From Mucilaginibacter sp. PPCGB 2223 (GTDB lineage Bacteria > Bacteroidota > Bacteroidia > Sphingobacteriales > Sphingobacteriaceae): a stretch of DNA of 64,000 nt. Position numbers and translations under genes: made by a program. How positions within the stretch are numbered: the first letter of the stretch is position 1; each line of letters starts with the position of its first letter. The stretch is from contig NZ_MDJS01000004.1 of NCBI RefSeq assembly GCF_001705515.1, positions 62,001 through 126,000 on the forward strand, given 5' to 3'. Positions 1 through 9,012 of this stretch are shown one piece after another. The notes under the pieces were generated by a model. It worked only from the letters and a program-made list of their open reading frames with translations. It was not told the origin of the DNA and ran no database searches.

Positions 1-77
1 TAATGCCAAATCAATAGCACAGCAGGTACGCCTAATCGGCCTAACACGCAGCATGCAAACTATCGCATCCTGAGCTT

Positions 78-560
78 TTAATACATAATTATTTTACTGG
101 CCGATATGGTGTAGCTCGTTACTCCATTATTATTGCCAATGCCCAGCATAACCAGGTCATCGCCCTTGGCAAAAGCTAAAAAGTTAGGATTGCTTACATC
201 GCCCCTGGGCAGGTAGCCCGCTCCCTTTACATAATTCAGCGCCGCTAAATATTCGTTATTACTGATGGTACTGTAATATGCTGTCGATACGCTTTGCCCC
301 GTATCATCCAACACCGTTAAGCCATAAACGCTGGTAGCGTGCAGTACACGGTACATATAATCAAAGCCGCCCTCGTGCGGGTTTTTACCGGCAAAAACGC
401 AATGCCTGGTGCGCAGGTAGGCGCCTGCCTTAGGTTCGTCCTGCATCTTAACCAGCTTTATCAGCTCGGTAACGATGTTTGCCTTTTCGGCGGGAGTTGT
501 CTGGCTGTAGGCATTACAGAATATCAATATTGCGGCTATAAAAAGGGGGTATTTTTTCAC
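78..560 (-). CDS. Secreted protein of unknown function
   Basis: The reading frame encodes 160 residues and starts at a GTG codon. A lysine pair and a hydrophobic stretch ending in NAYSQ look like a Sec signal peptide cleaved after about residue 19, so the protein is probably periplasmic or surface-exposed. The mature part is rich in Asn, Gly, Ser and Tyr and contains an RTRHCVF segment with one cysteine. I recognise no family or catalytic motif. It follows the MG2/plug gene on the same strand after 46 bp and may be co-transcribed with it. The product is clearly exported; its function is open. Confidence 0.75.
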   Translation of the reverse strand: MKKYPLFIAAILIFCNAYSQTTPAEKANIVTELIKLVKMQDEPKAGAYLRTRHCVFAGKNPHEGGFDYMYRVLHATSVYGLTVLDDTGQSVSTAYYSTISNNEYLAALNYVKGAGYLPRGDVSNPNFLAFAKGDDLVMLGIGNNNGVTSYTISASKIIMY

Positions 561-606
561 GCTGATAAAGATGCGTAAATAAAAGCAGATTCACCCTATG
601 GTAATA

Positions 607-3318
607 CTATTCTACCTTGTACCTGTATACCTGCCGGCCGATGTTACCGTCGGCATCCATACCTTCAACTACAGCTTTGTAAGAACCTTTACCGTCGGCA
701 TTAAAAAATGACAGAGATGCTGCGCCATTTTTTGTGGTAATAAGGTTTGGCTCCCAGAATATGGTGGTGCGTAAATCGGCTACGCGCGTATTGGTTTTAG
801 GATCGTTGTATTGCGGCTCGTAGAACTTCCGTGCCTGGTAATAGCCTTTGGGATAATAAGTGGTAATACCGGGTGCGTAGCTTCTGTATCCCTGGTCTTC
901 TCCTCCGCGTTTAGTGGTAATAACCAAAACGCCTCCGCCTGCCCTCGAACCATAGATCGCCGTATACGCTATGCTTCTCAATACCTCAACGCTCGAAACA
1001 TCGTTCGGCGATAAATCGTCCAGGTCAAAGTTATCCATGCTCATCCCATCCAGTACAACTAACATGGGTGTATACGGGGTGCGTGTCGAATAAGCCATCC
1101 CGTTCCTGAAATTAATAAAGTTAGCCTTGCCGATCAGGCATTGGGTTAATGTGGCGCAGGCCTCCAGTTTATCGCTTGTAATAACCTGGTCGGCATTTCC
1201 GGCGCCATTCAGGTTATCAGAGTTGGGCGCTTTTGATTTTTTGGTATCGGATATGGTAACACCTTTGAGCATAATAGTCTTGTTAACAAGGCCGTATTTT
1301 AAAAAATCATCATACTGATTTTTGCTGTTAAGCAGATAAGGCATCAGTGCAGCATTTACATTTACCTCAACATCGGCAGCATTTTTATTGGCGGTTACAA
1401 TCGGCAGCGGCACGTTATCCAGTTCTATCTCCACATCTCTGCCCTCTTTCGCATTCCGTGCCTGCACAACAAATTTTACACTGTCGCGAAAAACCAGGTT
1501 CCTGAAAGCAAACGCGCCTTGTTCATCGGTAAGCGTATCTAATAAAAACATCCCTCCTGCGGTGCTAAAAATGGTTACCTTACCTTTAACTACAGGTTTA
1601 CCACTTGCAGTTTTTACATGGCCGCTAATATCAAGCGATTTTTCGGGCCTGAAAGCCAAGGGGGCCAGGCTGCCGGCCATCAGCTTTTTCCACTCAAAAC
1701 GCCGGTAGCCTTGTGTCATCATCAGGATATCGAGGTCGGCGCGGGTTTTATCGCTCACATTCGTAAAATAATAATTGGGCTGTTCTATGTAGCCCCTGAT
1801 ATCGGATGACAGCAATAAATTTGAAAGAATAGTGCTTTCATTAGCTTCGTTAAACGGCACCTTACTTTCGTCGGTAACCGACACCGAAAAGCTGCCTACA
1901 ACGGGTTGTCCGTCTTTATTCCTGGCATCTATATTCAGTTTTACGTTTTCGCGCGGGGCGTAAGAGGCTTTTTCTGAGCTCACGGTAATGTTCAGCTGGC
2001 CGGGATTTTGTATCAAGGCAATGCGTTCATTCAGGGGCTGGCCGTTAGCCGAAAACAAGGTGAACTGTGCTATGCCCGACGGGAACCTGCTTTTGGCTAT
2101 TTTCGCCGAAAACACAGGGTCGGTGAGCTTTGTTTTTGCCGTAAAAATAACATTCCCGCCCGAGTGTGCCAGCAAACTTATCTCGTTATTCTGATTAGCT
2201 CCCAGCGTAGCTTCATTGGTTGATATTTTTACAATCACGTTCTCCGGATCATAGGTATCGTTAACGCTCAGTGCGTATCCTGCGTCGGCTGGTTTAGGTA
2301 AAGCCACCGTTCCCTCCGAACCATCGGGATAAGTAAGCTTCGCACTATAGGTTTTACCAGCCTGGGGCATAATAACAAAAACCCCCATGCCCAGGTGCTG
2401 GGTTGTTATGCTGGCTACGGTTTGCCCCTCGTTATCTACAACCATGCCCTTGACATCAACACCTAAACCATCGGCACCTACAGCCTTGAAAGCAACCTTA
2501 TTGCGGATACCGCTGATAAACGTTCCTCCTTCGGGGAAGAACTGTACATCGGTTTTTTGCGAGGAGGCTTTTACCGGTACAACTTTGGTGATGCTTTGTT
2601 TCGGCTCCAGTTTAATGGTTGTGGTAATATGGCCGCTTTTTAGCAACGCAGGCATATTGTTATTGAAGGATATATTGAGGTTACCTTCGCTGTCGGTTAT
2701 ACCTTTGCCGCGGGCAACCTGTCTGAAACTCAACTCAACCGTATAATTTACTTCTTTACCATCAAGCGGCTGGCCCTGCAAATCGGTATAATTGATTGTA
2801 GCATCGATGTGCTGCTGATCTTTTTGCGTGCTGTAGGTATAGCTGGCCTTGGTAAGTACATTGTTTGCAATAGAGTTACCTACCTGTATCGTTTTATCAA
2901 AAAAGTAATCTTCGCCTGCATTGCGCATCCAGTTGGTGTAGGCGCGTATGCGATAGTTGCCTTCGCTTAACGAGTCGGTCAATTTAAAATCGCCCCAGGC
3001 AACTCCTGCGGTTACAGGTAGTTTAACGGCCTTTTTAACCGAGTCTTTATCGTTGATCAACTCAACATTCAAAATACCGCTTAATGCCGAAAGCTGGTGT
3101 TTGCCGCCAATTGTTACATAGGCCTTGAACCAGATATCATCGCCAATGGCATAGTAAGGTTTATCCAGGTGCAGGTATACTTTTTCGACCGGCTGCTGTA
3201 CCGACCATTCGCCGAGTTTATCGACAGCTTTTTGAAGGACGTCATCATCAAACCGGCTAAAACCGGCTATAAAAATTACCGGTACTATAATAAGCGCAAA
3301 TCGTTTCAGTTTTTTCAC
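607..3318 (-). CDS. MG2 and TonB-plug domain cell-envelope protein
   Basis: This 903-residue protein starts at GTG and has an N-terminal hydrophobic export signal ending near FIAGFSRF. Residues about 40-130 contain KVYLHLDKPYYAIGDDIW, the start of an alpha-2-macroglobulin MG2-type domain. Further beta-sandwich segments follow, including a carboxypeptidase-regulatory-like module near residues 560-640 (SGHVKTASGKPV). A TonB-receptor plug-like module lies near residues 700-815 (PMLVVLDGM, SSVEVLRS, YGSRAGGGVLVITTKRG). After the plug there are only about 85 residues, so no receptor barrel is present. In Bacteroidota such MG2-plug proteins are thought to work on the periplasmic side of the outer membrane with other barrels; the partner and substrate are unknown here. 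Confidence 0.8.
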   Translation of the reverse strand: MKKLKRFALIIVPVIFIAGFSRFDDDVLQKAVDKLGEWSVQQPVEKVYLHLDKPYYAIGDDIWFKAYVTIGGKHQLSALSGILNVELINDKDSVKKAVKLPVTAGVAWGDFKLTDSLSEGNYRIRAYTNWMRNAGEDYFFDKTIQVGNSIANNVLTKASYTYSTQKDQQHIDATINYTDLQGQPLDGKEVNYTVELSFRQVARGKGITDSEGNLNISFNNNMPALLKSGHITTTIKLEPKQSITKVVPVKASSQKTDVQFFPEGGTFISGIRNKVAFKAVGADGLGVDVKGMVVDNEGQTVASITTQHLGMGVFVIMPQAGKTYSAKLTYPDGSEGTVALPKPADAGYALSVNDTYDPENVIVKISTNEATLGANQNNEISLLAHSGGNVIFTAKTKLTDPVFSAKIAKSRFPSGIAQFTLFSANGQPLNERIALIQNPGQLNITVSSEKASYAPRENVKLNIDARNKDGQPVVGSFSVSVTDESKVPFNEANESTILSNLLLSSDIRGYIEQPNYYFTNVSDKTRADLDILMMTQGYRRFEWKKLMAGSLAPLAFRPEKSLDISGHVKTASGKPVVKGKVTIFSTAGGMFLLDTLTDEQGAFAFRNLVFRDSVKFVVQARNAKEGRDVEIELDNVPLPIVTANKNAADVEVNVNAALMPYLLNSKNQYDDFLKYGLVNKTIMLKGVTISDTKKSKAPNSDNLNGAGNADQVITSDKLEACATLTQCLIGKANFINFRNGMAYSTRTPYTPMLVVLDGMSMDNFDLDDLSPNDVSSVEVLRSIAYTAIYGSRAGGGVLVITTKRGGEDQGYRSYAPGITTYYPKGYYQARKFYEPQYNDPKTNTRVADLRTTIFWEPNLITTKNGAASLSFFNADGKGSYKAVVEGMDADGNIGRQVYRYKVE

Positions 3319-3397
3319 AGGTATATCAATACTTTGGTTTAAAACATACGGGTATTGCCGGGGCGCTTACCGGGGATCAGAAGCAAAGGCAAACCGG

Positions 3398-3934
3398 TCA
3401 GAACTTATTCTTCCACATCATACTTTCAACGGGCCGGGTGGTTTTATTATTGTACTTTGCATTGCTCTTATCATTGTACATGGTCTCTACATCTCCTTCA
3501 ACAATAAAATAGATGAGCTGCCCAATGGGCATCCCGGCATAAACGCGGACTGGCTGTGCCACCGATATTTCGAGCGTCCAGGTATTACAAAAACCCACAT
3601 CGCCCTTGCCTGCTGTGGCATGTATATCGATACCCAATCGCCCCGTGCTCGATTTACCTTCCAAAAAAGGCACATGGGCATGCGTTTCGGTATACTCCAT
3701 GGTCACTCCCAGATACAATGCGTTAGGCTGCAAAATAAACCCATCTTTAGGTATTTCAAAGTGCTCTATCTCATTGTGCATTTTTGCATCCAATACCCGG
3801 TTTTTATAATTGGCCAGATATTTGCCCAAATGTACATCGTACGAATTGGTACCAAGGCATTTACGGTCGAACGGCTCAATGATGATAGTGCCCTTTTCAA
3901 TTTCTTCCAGGATGCGTTTGTCTGATAAAATCAT
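3398..3934 (-). CDS. dcd: dCTP deaminase
   Basis: The 178-residue product is a typical trimeric dCTP deaminase, which converts dCTP to dUTP in the cytoplasm and feeds dTTP synthesis. The family signature EGKSSTGRLG covers residues 92-101, with the nucleotide-contacting SS-R (S95, S96, R99). E122 in TLEIS is the expected catalytic glutamate, and AGMPIGQLIYF near residues 133-143 is also conserved. Length and start agree with the family. The gene is divergent from the phosphopantetheinyl transferase operon across a 69-bp AT-rich gap. Whether the enzyme is a plain deaminase or a bifunctional dCTP deaminase/dUTPase cannot be settled by eye; the plain form is assumed. Confidence 0.93.
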   Translation of the reverse strand: MILSDKRILEEIEKGTIIIEPFDRKCLGTNSYDVHLGKYLANYKNRVLDAKMHNEIEHFEIPKDGFILQPNALYLGVTMEYTETHAHVPFLEGKSSTGRLGIDIHATAGKGDVGFCNTWTLEISVAQPVRVYAGMPIGQLIYFIVEGDVETMYNDKSNAKYNNKTTRPVESMMWKNKF

Positions 3935-3973
3935 ATACTTATATCAACACATCTAAATTAGAATTATTTGATA

Positions 3974-3981
3974 TAATTTTG
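3974..3981 (+). promoter_or_regulatory. Candidate -7 element for the PPTase-lipB operon
   Basis: TAATTTTG fits the Bacteroidota -7 consensus TAnnTTTG and lies 22 nt before the ATG at 4004. No TTTG is found at the expected -33 distance, so this call rests on one box only. Confidence 0.3.
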
Positions 3982-4003
3982 CACGTTTTTACAATTTTAC
4001 TTT

Positions 4004-4657
4004 ATGGCCATTGCGTTTAGGTTACAGGTTGACGAGGATACGGAGTTTGCCCTCTGGAAGATAGAAGAGGATGCAGAAACGCTGTATAATCAGTTACAGC
4101 TAAACGATGATGAAAAAGCGTATATCGAATCGATAGGTAACGGCAAGCGCCACCTGCACTGGCTGGGTACACGGGTACTTTTACGCACGATGCTCAATAC
4201 ATCCGAGTATATTGATTGCCGGGTAGACGACCATGGAAAACCCTACCTGGTTGATATGCCATACCAGATATCCCTGAGCCACTCGTTTGACTACGCCGCG
4301 GTGATGATCAGCAAAAGCAAAGCCGTTGGTATCGATATTGAACTGATAAGCCCTAAGGTTGAGCGCATTGCCCATAAGTTTTTAAATAAGCAAGAATTGG
4401 CAACTATCCAACCCAGTCACCGGGTCGAACAATTATATGTAGCCTGGTGTGCCAAAGAGGCCGTTTATAAATGCAACGGGCGTAAGGTTATTTCGTTTTT
4501 GGATCATATTTTCCTCGACCCTTTCGAAGGCTACCAGGCCGGCCACTTACAGGCAAAGATCATCAAAGACAGTTTTAAGAAAAGATATGATGTGCATTAC
4601 CTGCGTTTTGAAGAGTATATGATAGGCTATGTTAATGAAGGAAGCGATGAAGAATAA
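4004..4657 (+). CDS. 4'-phosphopantetheinyl transferase family protein
   Basis: The 217-residue protein has the Sfp/AcpS superfamily signature: GIDIE at residues 109-113 (metal ligands D111 and E113) and WCAKEAVYK at 148-156 (E152 and K156). Members transfer the phosphopantetheine arm of CoA to a serine of carrier proteins. An upstream SLSHS segment at residues 90-94 matches the CoA-binding part of Sfp-type enzymes. The two-half architecture and length point to the Sfp type rather than the short AcpS type. The carrier protein served is not shown by the neighbourhood. It is the first gene of an apparent operon with lipB and an SGNH hydrolase lipoprotein, and its 3' end overlaps the start of lipB. 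Confidence 0.88.
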   Translation: MAIAFRLQVDEDTEFALWKIEEDAETLYNQLQLNDDEKAYIESIGNGKRHLHWLGTRVLLRTMLNTSEYIDCRVDDHGKPYLVDMPYQISLSHSFDYAAVMISKSKAVGIDIELISPKVERIAHKFLNKQELATIQPSHRVEQLYVAWCAKEAVYKCNGRKVISFLDHIFLDPFEGYQAGHLQAKIIKDSFKKRYDVHYLRFEEYMIGYVNEGSDEE

Positions 4658-5402
4658 AAAAGTAATTTTACAGGATTGGGGCCTGATTGACTATAAACAA
4701 GGCTGGGACAGGCAGGAAGCTTTATTTGCCGATACGGTCAAAGCAAAGATCGATATACGCAACCACGAGATGGCCATGATTGTTGCCGAGCGGAACGGTA
4801 GCCATACCTACGATCATTGCGTAGCTGAAGAAACGCTTAACTACCTGGTTTTTTGCGAGCACCCGCATGTTTACACCTTAGGCAAAAGCGGCAAGCCCGA
4901 GCATTTGTTACTGGATGAACAGGGCCTTAAAGAAAAACAGGCTACCTACTATCCCATCAACCGCGGCGGCGATATTACCTACCATGGCCCGGGGCAGATT
5001 GTGGTTTACCCGATACTCGACCTGGATAACTTTTTTACGGATATCCACCTGTACCTGCGCACGCTCGAGGAGGCCGTAATTTTAACCATGGCCGACTACG
5101 GCCTGAAAGGCGAGCGTTACCCCGGTTATACCGGCGTCTGGCTCGACCCGGAAATCCCCGAAAAGGCACGTAAGATTTGCGCCATGGGTGTACGCTGCAG
5201 CCGCTGGGTGACTATGCATGGCATAGCTTTGAATGTGAATACCGATCTGGATTATTTTAACCACATTGTTCCCTGCGGTATCGACGATAAGGCAGTAACC
5301 TCGATGCAGGCCGAACTGGGCAAACAACCGAATATAAACGAAGTTAAAAAAAACCTGCTGCACCATATTTCCGTATTGTTTGATATGGAAATGGTGATAT
5401 GA
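4647..5402 (+). CDS. lipB: Lipoyl(octanoyl) transferase LipB
   Basis: LipB moves octanoyl groups from acyl carrier protein onto lipoyl domains, for example those of GcvH and 2-oxoacid dehydrogenase E2, the first step of de novo lipoate attachment. The motif [13 protein letters not shown] is diagnostic. The catalytic pair expected of the family is the Lys in RKICAMG and the Cys in IVPCG, and [12 protein letters not shown] is also conserved. In-frame ATGs at 4629 and 4635 are alternatives; I chose 4647 because it leaves the shortest overlap (11 bp) with the upstream gene and starts a Lys-rich N terminus, giving 251 residues. Candidate clients GcvH and the E1 dehydrogenase complex are encoded elsewhere in this window. 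Confidence 0.92.
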   Translation: MKNKKVILQDWGLIDYKQGWDRQEALFADTVKAKIDIRNHEMAMIVAERNGSHTYDHCVAEETLNYLVFCEHPHVYTLGKSGKPEHLLLDEQGLKEKQATYYPINRGGDITYHGPGQIVVYPILDLDNFFTDIHLYLRTLEEAVILTMADYGLKGERYPGYTGVWLDPEIPEKARKICAMGVRCSRWVTMHGIALNVNTDLDYFNHIVPCGIDDKAVTSMQAELGKQPNINEVKKNLLHHISVLFDMEMVI

Positions 5403-6124
5403 AAACAGCTTTTTTAGTTTTGTTAAGTTTATGCTGTTTACTGGGATGCGCCAAAACGGCACAAACCGGCCAACAATTGTTTACTCAAAATACCGACACG
5501 ACCACCAAATTGACCAATAAAACCACCTTACAATACCTGGCCCTGGGCGATTCGTACACCATCGGCGAGTCGGTCGAGCCGGCGCAATCTTTTCCCTACC
5601 AGCTAAAAACCGTTTTAACCGGGCAAGGGTATACCGTTGCTGATCCAAGGATCATCGCCGTTACCGGGTGGACGACCACTAACCTGATCGATGCCATCGC
5701 GCAAGCAAAACTTACACAGAAATACGATTTTGTGACTTTGCTGATCGGGGTTAACAATCAGTACCAGGGCAAAAGTCAGGCGCAGTACCGCACCGAGTTT
5801 GTGCAGTTATTGAATACCGCTATCACTTTTGCCAACGGCAATAAAAAACATGTTTTTGTACTGTCGATACCCGATTACAGCGTGACGCCTTTCGCACAAA
5901 ACTCCGATAAGGCGAAGATCGCATCCGAAATTGATCAGTTTAACGATATCAACTTGTACGAGAGCACGAATGCAGGGGTAAATTACCTCAACATTACCGG
6001 CATATCGCGGCAGGCAGACACCGACCCAACCTTAATTGCGGTTGATGGCTTGCACCCCTCGGCAAAAATGTACAGCCTTTGGGTAGCCGGGCTGGCGCCC
6101 ATGGTGGCGAATAATTTGAAATAA
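5399..6124 (+). CDS. SGNH/GDSL hydrolase lipoprotein
   Basis: The 241-residue protein begins with a lipoprotein signal ([10 protein letters not shown]), so it is probably lipid-anchored in the envelope. The four SGNH blocks are visible: [10 protein letters not shown] with the nucleophile Ser, the Gly of VTGW, GVNNQ with the Asn, and DGLHPS with the Asp-His pair. Such enzymes hydrolyse ester bonds of lipids, acylated sugars or thioesters; the substrate is not predictable here. Its ATG overlaps the lipB stop codon (ATGA), so translation is probably coupled. It is the last gene of the operon; a palindrome and a toxin-antitoxin pair follow. Confidence 0.88.
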   Translation: MKTAFLVLLSLCCLLGCAKTAQTGQQLFTQNTDTTTKLTNKTTLQYLALGDSYTIGESVEPAQSFPYQLKTVLTGQGYTVADPRIIAVTGWTTTNLIDAIAQAKLTQKYDFVTLLIGVNNQYQGKSQAQYRTEFVQLLNTAITFANGNKKHVFVLSIPDYSVTPFAQNSDKAKIASEIDQFNDINLYESTNAGVNYLNITGISRQADTDPTLIAVDGLHPSAKMYSLWVAGLAPMVANNLK

Positions 6125-6130
6125 ATTTGG

Positions 6131-6154
6131 AATTAATGACAATTGTCGTTAATT
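6131..6154. promoter_or_regulatory. 24-bp near-perfect palindrome before the Xre-RES operon
   Basis: The sequence reads AATTAA-T-GACAATTGTC-G-TTAATT, with all pairs complementary except position 6137 against 6148. It lies 6 bp after the lipase stop and 26 bp before the antitoxin start. No T-run follows it on the plus strand, which argues against a terminator. Xre-type antitoxins commonly repress their own operon through such palindromes, so it is a good operator candidate. Confidence 0.6.
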
Positions 6155-6180
6155 TTATGACAGATTGCTTAAAGTAAGGA

Positions 6181-6591
6181 ATGAAGGAGCCGAAAAAATA
6201 TCCGATACTGAGCGATGCCGATCCCGAAGAGTTGGTAAACATCGTTCGCGATGGGGTTGCTTTTCCGTATTTTGTTAAGCTGAGCGATAAGCTTCATTTT
6301 ACTTTTGAGGAATGGTCGTCGTACCTGCACCTTTCCGAACGCACCATACAGCGGTACAAAAAAGAGTCGAAAACTTTTGACCCTATTTACTCAGAGCGCA
6401 TTATCCAGATAGAGCTTTTATACAAACGCGGCAGCGAAGTTTTTGGTAGCGAAGCCAGCTTTAATACCTGGATGGAATCAAACATCGTTGCTTTGGGTAA
6501 TGTTAAGCCCAAAGAGCTTTTAGATACTTCGTTTGGCATCCAATCCATCATGGATGAGCTTGGCCGTATTGAGCACGGCGTTTTTGCATGA
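6181..6591 (+). CDS. Xre/MbcA/ParS-type antitoxin of a RES-Xre pair
   Basis: This 136-residue protein has the architecture of type II antitoxins paired with RES toxins: an N-terminal helical Xre-like part (EEWSSYLHLSERTIQRYKK, residues about 42-60) and a C-terminal ParS/MbcA toxin-binding domain (DUF2384) with YSERIIQIELLYKRGSEVFG and FNTWMESNIVALG. The antitoxin neutralises the RES enzyme in the cytoplasm and usually represses the operon as a complex. It overlaps the toxin gene by 4 bp (ATGA), the usual arrangement with antitoxin first. The 24-bp palindrome just upstream is the likely operator. Confidence 0.88.
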   Translation: MKEPKKYPILSDADPEELVNIVRDGVAFPYFVKLSDKLHFTFEEWSSYLHLSERTIQRYKKESKTFDPIYSERIIQIELLYKRGSEVFGSEASFNTWMESNIVALGNVKPKELLDTSFGIQSIMDELGRIEHGVFA

Positions 6592-7052
6592 TACTTTACC
6601 GTTTAAGCAAACAGCAGTATATTAATGATCTGTCGGGCCGTGGCGCCGAGTTAACCGGCGGGCGCTGGAACAGCAAAGGCATCCCGGTTTTATACACCGC
6701 CGAATCGCGGGCACTGGCCGCTATAGAAATTGCGGTGCATATCCCACTTGGCATACTTCCATCAAACTATCACCTGGCAACTATTCAGATACCGGATATT
6801 GAACGCGCCGCCAGGATCAATATCGAAGATCTACCATCTCGCTGGGATGCACATCCTTTCATCAAAATAACGCAGCAGGTTGGCGACAATTTTGTTAAGG
6901 CAAATAAACACTTGTTGCTGCAAGTACCATCAGCTACCGTAAAAGGCGATCACAACTATCTCATTAACCCCCGTCATGCTGATTTTAGCAAGGTTAAGAT
7001 TATCGGTATCGAACCTTTTGAGTTTGATTCGAGGTTGTTTAAGAAAGGATAA
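6588..7052 (+). CDS. RES-domain toxin (NAD-degrading type)
   Basis: The 154-residue protein is a full-length RES domain. The name-giving conserved residues are visible: Arg in GGRWNSKG (residues 24-31), Tyr/Thr/Glu in VLYTAES and Glu47 in AAIEIAVH. Characterised RES toxins, such as MbcT, break down NAD+ and so stop growth or kill when the antitoxin is lost. The gene overlaps the antitoxin by 4 bp. Nothing suggests inactivation: the length is normal and the N-terminal MILYRLSKQQY is typical. A long inverted repeat follows and separates it from the converging serine deaminase gene. Confidence 0.88.
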   Translation: MILYRLSKQQYINDLSGRGAELTGGRWNSKGIPVLYTAESRALAAIEIAVHIPLGILPSNYHLATIQIPDIERAARINIEDLPSRWDAHPFIKITQQVGDNFVKANKHLLLQVPSATVKGDHNYLINPRHADFSKVKIIGIEPFEFDSRLFKKG

Positions 7053-7061
7053 TATTAAAAT

Positions 7062-7142
7062 TGTCATTTCGACCAGCGGGAGAAATCTTCTGCTTCATGC
7101 TTATCAACTGCAGAAGATCTCTCACTATCGTTCGAGATGACA
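7062..7142. repeat. Imperfect inverted-repeat element, possible two-way terminator
   Basis: Two arms, 7062-7093 and 7110-7142, form a long imperfect hairpin. The inner part GAGAAATCTTCTGC pairs with GCAGAAGATCTCTC with one mismatch, and the outer parts TGTCATTTCGA and TCGAGATGACA also pair. It fills the gap between the converging RES toxin and serine deaminase genes. I know similar TGTCATTTCGA...GAAATCTTCTGC elements as dispersed intergenic repeats of Bacteroidota genomes; copy number here cannot be tested in this window. Confidence 0.7.
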
Positions 7143-7160
7143 TTTTTTGGATTTTCAGAT

Positions 7161-8588
7161 CTAACACTCCGGCAAGCTAAGCGGGATATTGACGGCCAAT
7201 CCCCCATCCGATGTTTCTTTGTACTTGGAGTTCATATCGAGCGCCGTCTGCCACATGGTTTTAACTACGGCATCCAGACTTACTTTGGCATTATCGGGAT
7301 TGGTTTGCAATGCCAGTTGCGAGGCCGTGATGGCTTTAATGGCGCCCATGGTATTGCGTTCGATGCAGGGTATTTGTACCAAACCACCGATAGGGTCGCA
7401 GGTTAGGCCCAGGTGATGTTCCATGGCTATTTCGGCGGCCATTAGCACCTGCCTTTGCGAGCCGCCCAGGCATTCGGTCAAAGCAGCCGCAGCCATTGCC
7501 GACGATACCCCGATCTCGGCCTGGCAACCGCCCATTGCAGCCGAAAGTGTTGCGCCTTTTTTAAATATGCTGCCGATTTCGGATGCTGTGCAGATGAACC
7601 GGATGATCTTATCCTCGCTAAAACCGTCGCAAAAAACAATAAGGTATTGCAGTACGGCAGGCACAACGCCCGCAGCGCCGTTGGTAGGTGCAGTAACCAC
7701 ACGGCCAAACGAGGCGTTCTCTTCATTCACTGCAAGCGCGAAACAGCTCACCCAGTCCAAAGTATATTTAAAACCATTACCGCCTTCGCGGATGGCTTTT
7801 ATCCAACTCGGATAATCGGTATACGCTGCGCCACTCAACAGCTTTTTATTCAGCTTATCGGCCCGCCGGGCAACGTTTAGGCCACCCGGCAGGTTACCTT
7901 TGGTATGGCAGCCTTTGTAAATGCACTCGTGGATGACGCGGAAAATATTGAGGATCCCGTCGCGCGTTTCCTTTTCGCTGCGCCATGCCAGTTCGTTCTC
8001 CATCACCACATCCGATACTTTTAGTCCGGTTTTAATACACCAATGCAGCAGATCGTTAGCCTTATCTATCGGAAAAGGCAGGTCGACCTCCGCTTTGGCC
8101 GATTTGCTTTCTCCCTCTTTAACTACAAAACCGCCCCCTATCGAGTAAAAAGTTTCGGATACGGCCCTGCCGGTATTTAAAAACGCCTGGAAAGTAACCG
8201 CATTCGGGTGAAAAGGCAGACTCTCATTAAACAGGAAGATCATGTCCTCATCTTTAACAAAACCTACCGGTTGCGATCCGCCTAAATTTAACCGGTGCTG
8301 GTTATTGATATCAGCAATCTTGTTGTCAATACGGTCAACGTCGAATGTAACCGGGTCATCGCCGCTTAAACCCAGCAAAATGGCGATATCGGTGCCATGG
8401 CCCTTACCGGTTTTGGCCAGCGAACCATAGAGCAAAATTTTAACCTGTACTACCTGACCCAAAATATGCTGATCGCTCAGTGTTTGAATAAACTGCTGCG
8501 CAGCGCGCCAGGGGCCTAAAGTATGAGAGCTTGAAGGGCCTATGCCAATCTTAAAAATATCGAAAACGGAAATTTGCTCGCGTTGCAT
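7161..8588 (-). CDS. sdaA: L-serine ammonia-lyase, iron-sulfur type, single chain
   Basis: The 475-residue enzyme deaminates L-serine to pyruvate and ammonia. The N-terminal beta domain ([17 protein letters not shown], residues 10-26) is fused to the alpha domain (about 190-470), the single-chain arrangement. Cys355 (MGGCQAEIG), Cys397 (LTCDPIGG) and Cys408 (QIPCIERN) have the 42 and 11 residue spacing of the three 4Fe-4S ligands of E. coli SdaA, so the cluster is probably intact. The catalytic loop [19 protein letters not shown] lies at 295-313. It is transcribed alone and is divergent from the CD225 gene. Confidence 0.94.
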   Translation of the reverse strand: MQREQISVFDIFKIGIGPSSSHTLGPWRAAQQFIQTLSDQHILGQVVQVKILLYGSLAKTGKGHGTDIAILLGLSGDDPVTFDVDRIDNKIADINNQHRLNLGGSQPVGFVKDEDMIFLFNESLPFHPNAVTFQAFLNTGRAVSETFYSIGGGFVVKEGESKSAKAEVDLPFPIDKANDLLHWCIKTGLKVSDVVMENELAWRSEKETRDGILNIFRVIHECIYKGCHTKGNLPGGLNVARRADKLNKKLLSGAAYTDYPSWIKAIREGGNGFKYTLDWVSCFALAVNEENASFGRVVTAPTNGAAGVVPAVLQYLIVFCDGFSEDKIIRFICTASEIGSIFKKGATLSAAMGGCQAEIGVSSAMAAAALTECLGGSQRQVLMAAEIAMEHHLGLTCDPIGGLVQIPCIERNTMGAIKAITASQLALQTNPDNAKVSLDAVVKTMWQTALDMNSKYKETSDGGLAVNIPLSLPEC

Positions 8589-8702
8589 CGGGCATAAAGT
8601 TACGAATAATACTGCTGATAAATTTTTTATGCAACGGTGGTGTTTATCAAATATTATTTTTACCTTTTACCAAAATTATTACCAACCTCAACTTATTTCA
8701 CA

Positions 8703-9005
8703 ATGGAAACGGATCAAACATTTGCTCAAACACCTGTGCCACGCCCTAAAAACTGGCTCGTAGAGTCAATTTTAGTTACCATCTTTTGCTGTCTGCCTTT
8801 TGGTATTGTAGGTATCATTTTCTCATCGCAGGTAAACAGCAAGTATGATGCAGGCGATATCGCGGGAGCTCTCAAATCATCGAAAGACGCAGGCACCTGG
8901 ACCAAAGTAGGATTTTTTACCGGCCTGGGCATCATTATACTTTATGTCATATTCGTATTTATAGTAGGTGTAAGCTTTTTGGGTGCCTCTCACCACGTTC
9001 AATAA
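8703..9005 (+). CDS. CD225/dispanin family small membrane protein
   Basis: I start the protein at the ATG at 8703 (METDQT), giving 100 residues; an upstream in-frame ATG at 8637 would add 22 hydrophobic residues with no family counterpart. The protein has a short proline-containing cytosolic head, a first membrane segment (TIFCCLPFGIVGIIFSSQV), a charged link with YDAGDIAGALKSSKDA, and a second segment. This is the CD225/dispanin pattern. Bacterial members have no established role. The DUF2752 gene follows after 7 bp, and the two families often occur side by side in Bacteroidota, so an operon is likely. Confidence 0.85.
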   Translation: METDQTFAQTPVPRPKNWLVESILVTIFCCLPFGIVGIIFSSQVNSKYDAGDIAGALKSSKDAGTWTKVGFFTGLGIIILYVIFVFIVGVSFLGASHHVQ

Positions 9006-9012
9006 ATATTTA

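Noticed and set aside
811-3342. Plus-strand open frames inside the MG2/plug gene
   Set aside because: They are short, lie antisense to a full-length gene with clear domains and have no homology signs.
8637-8702. Longer start for the CD225 protein
   Set aside because: It would add a hydrophobic 22-residue stretch unlike the family; the ATG at 8703 gives the normal length.
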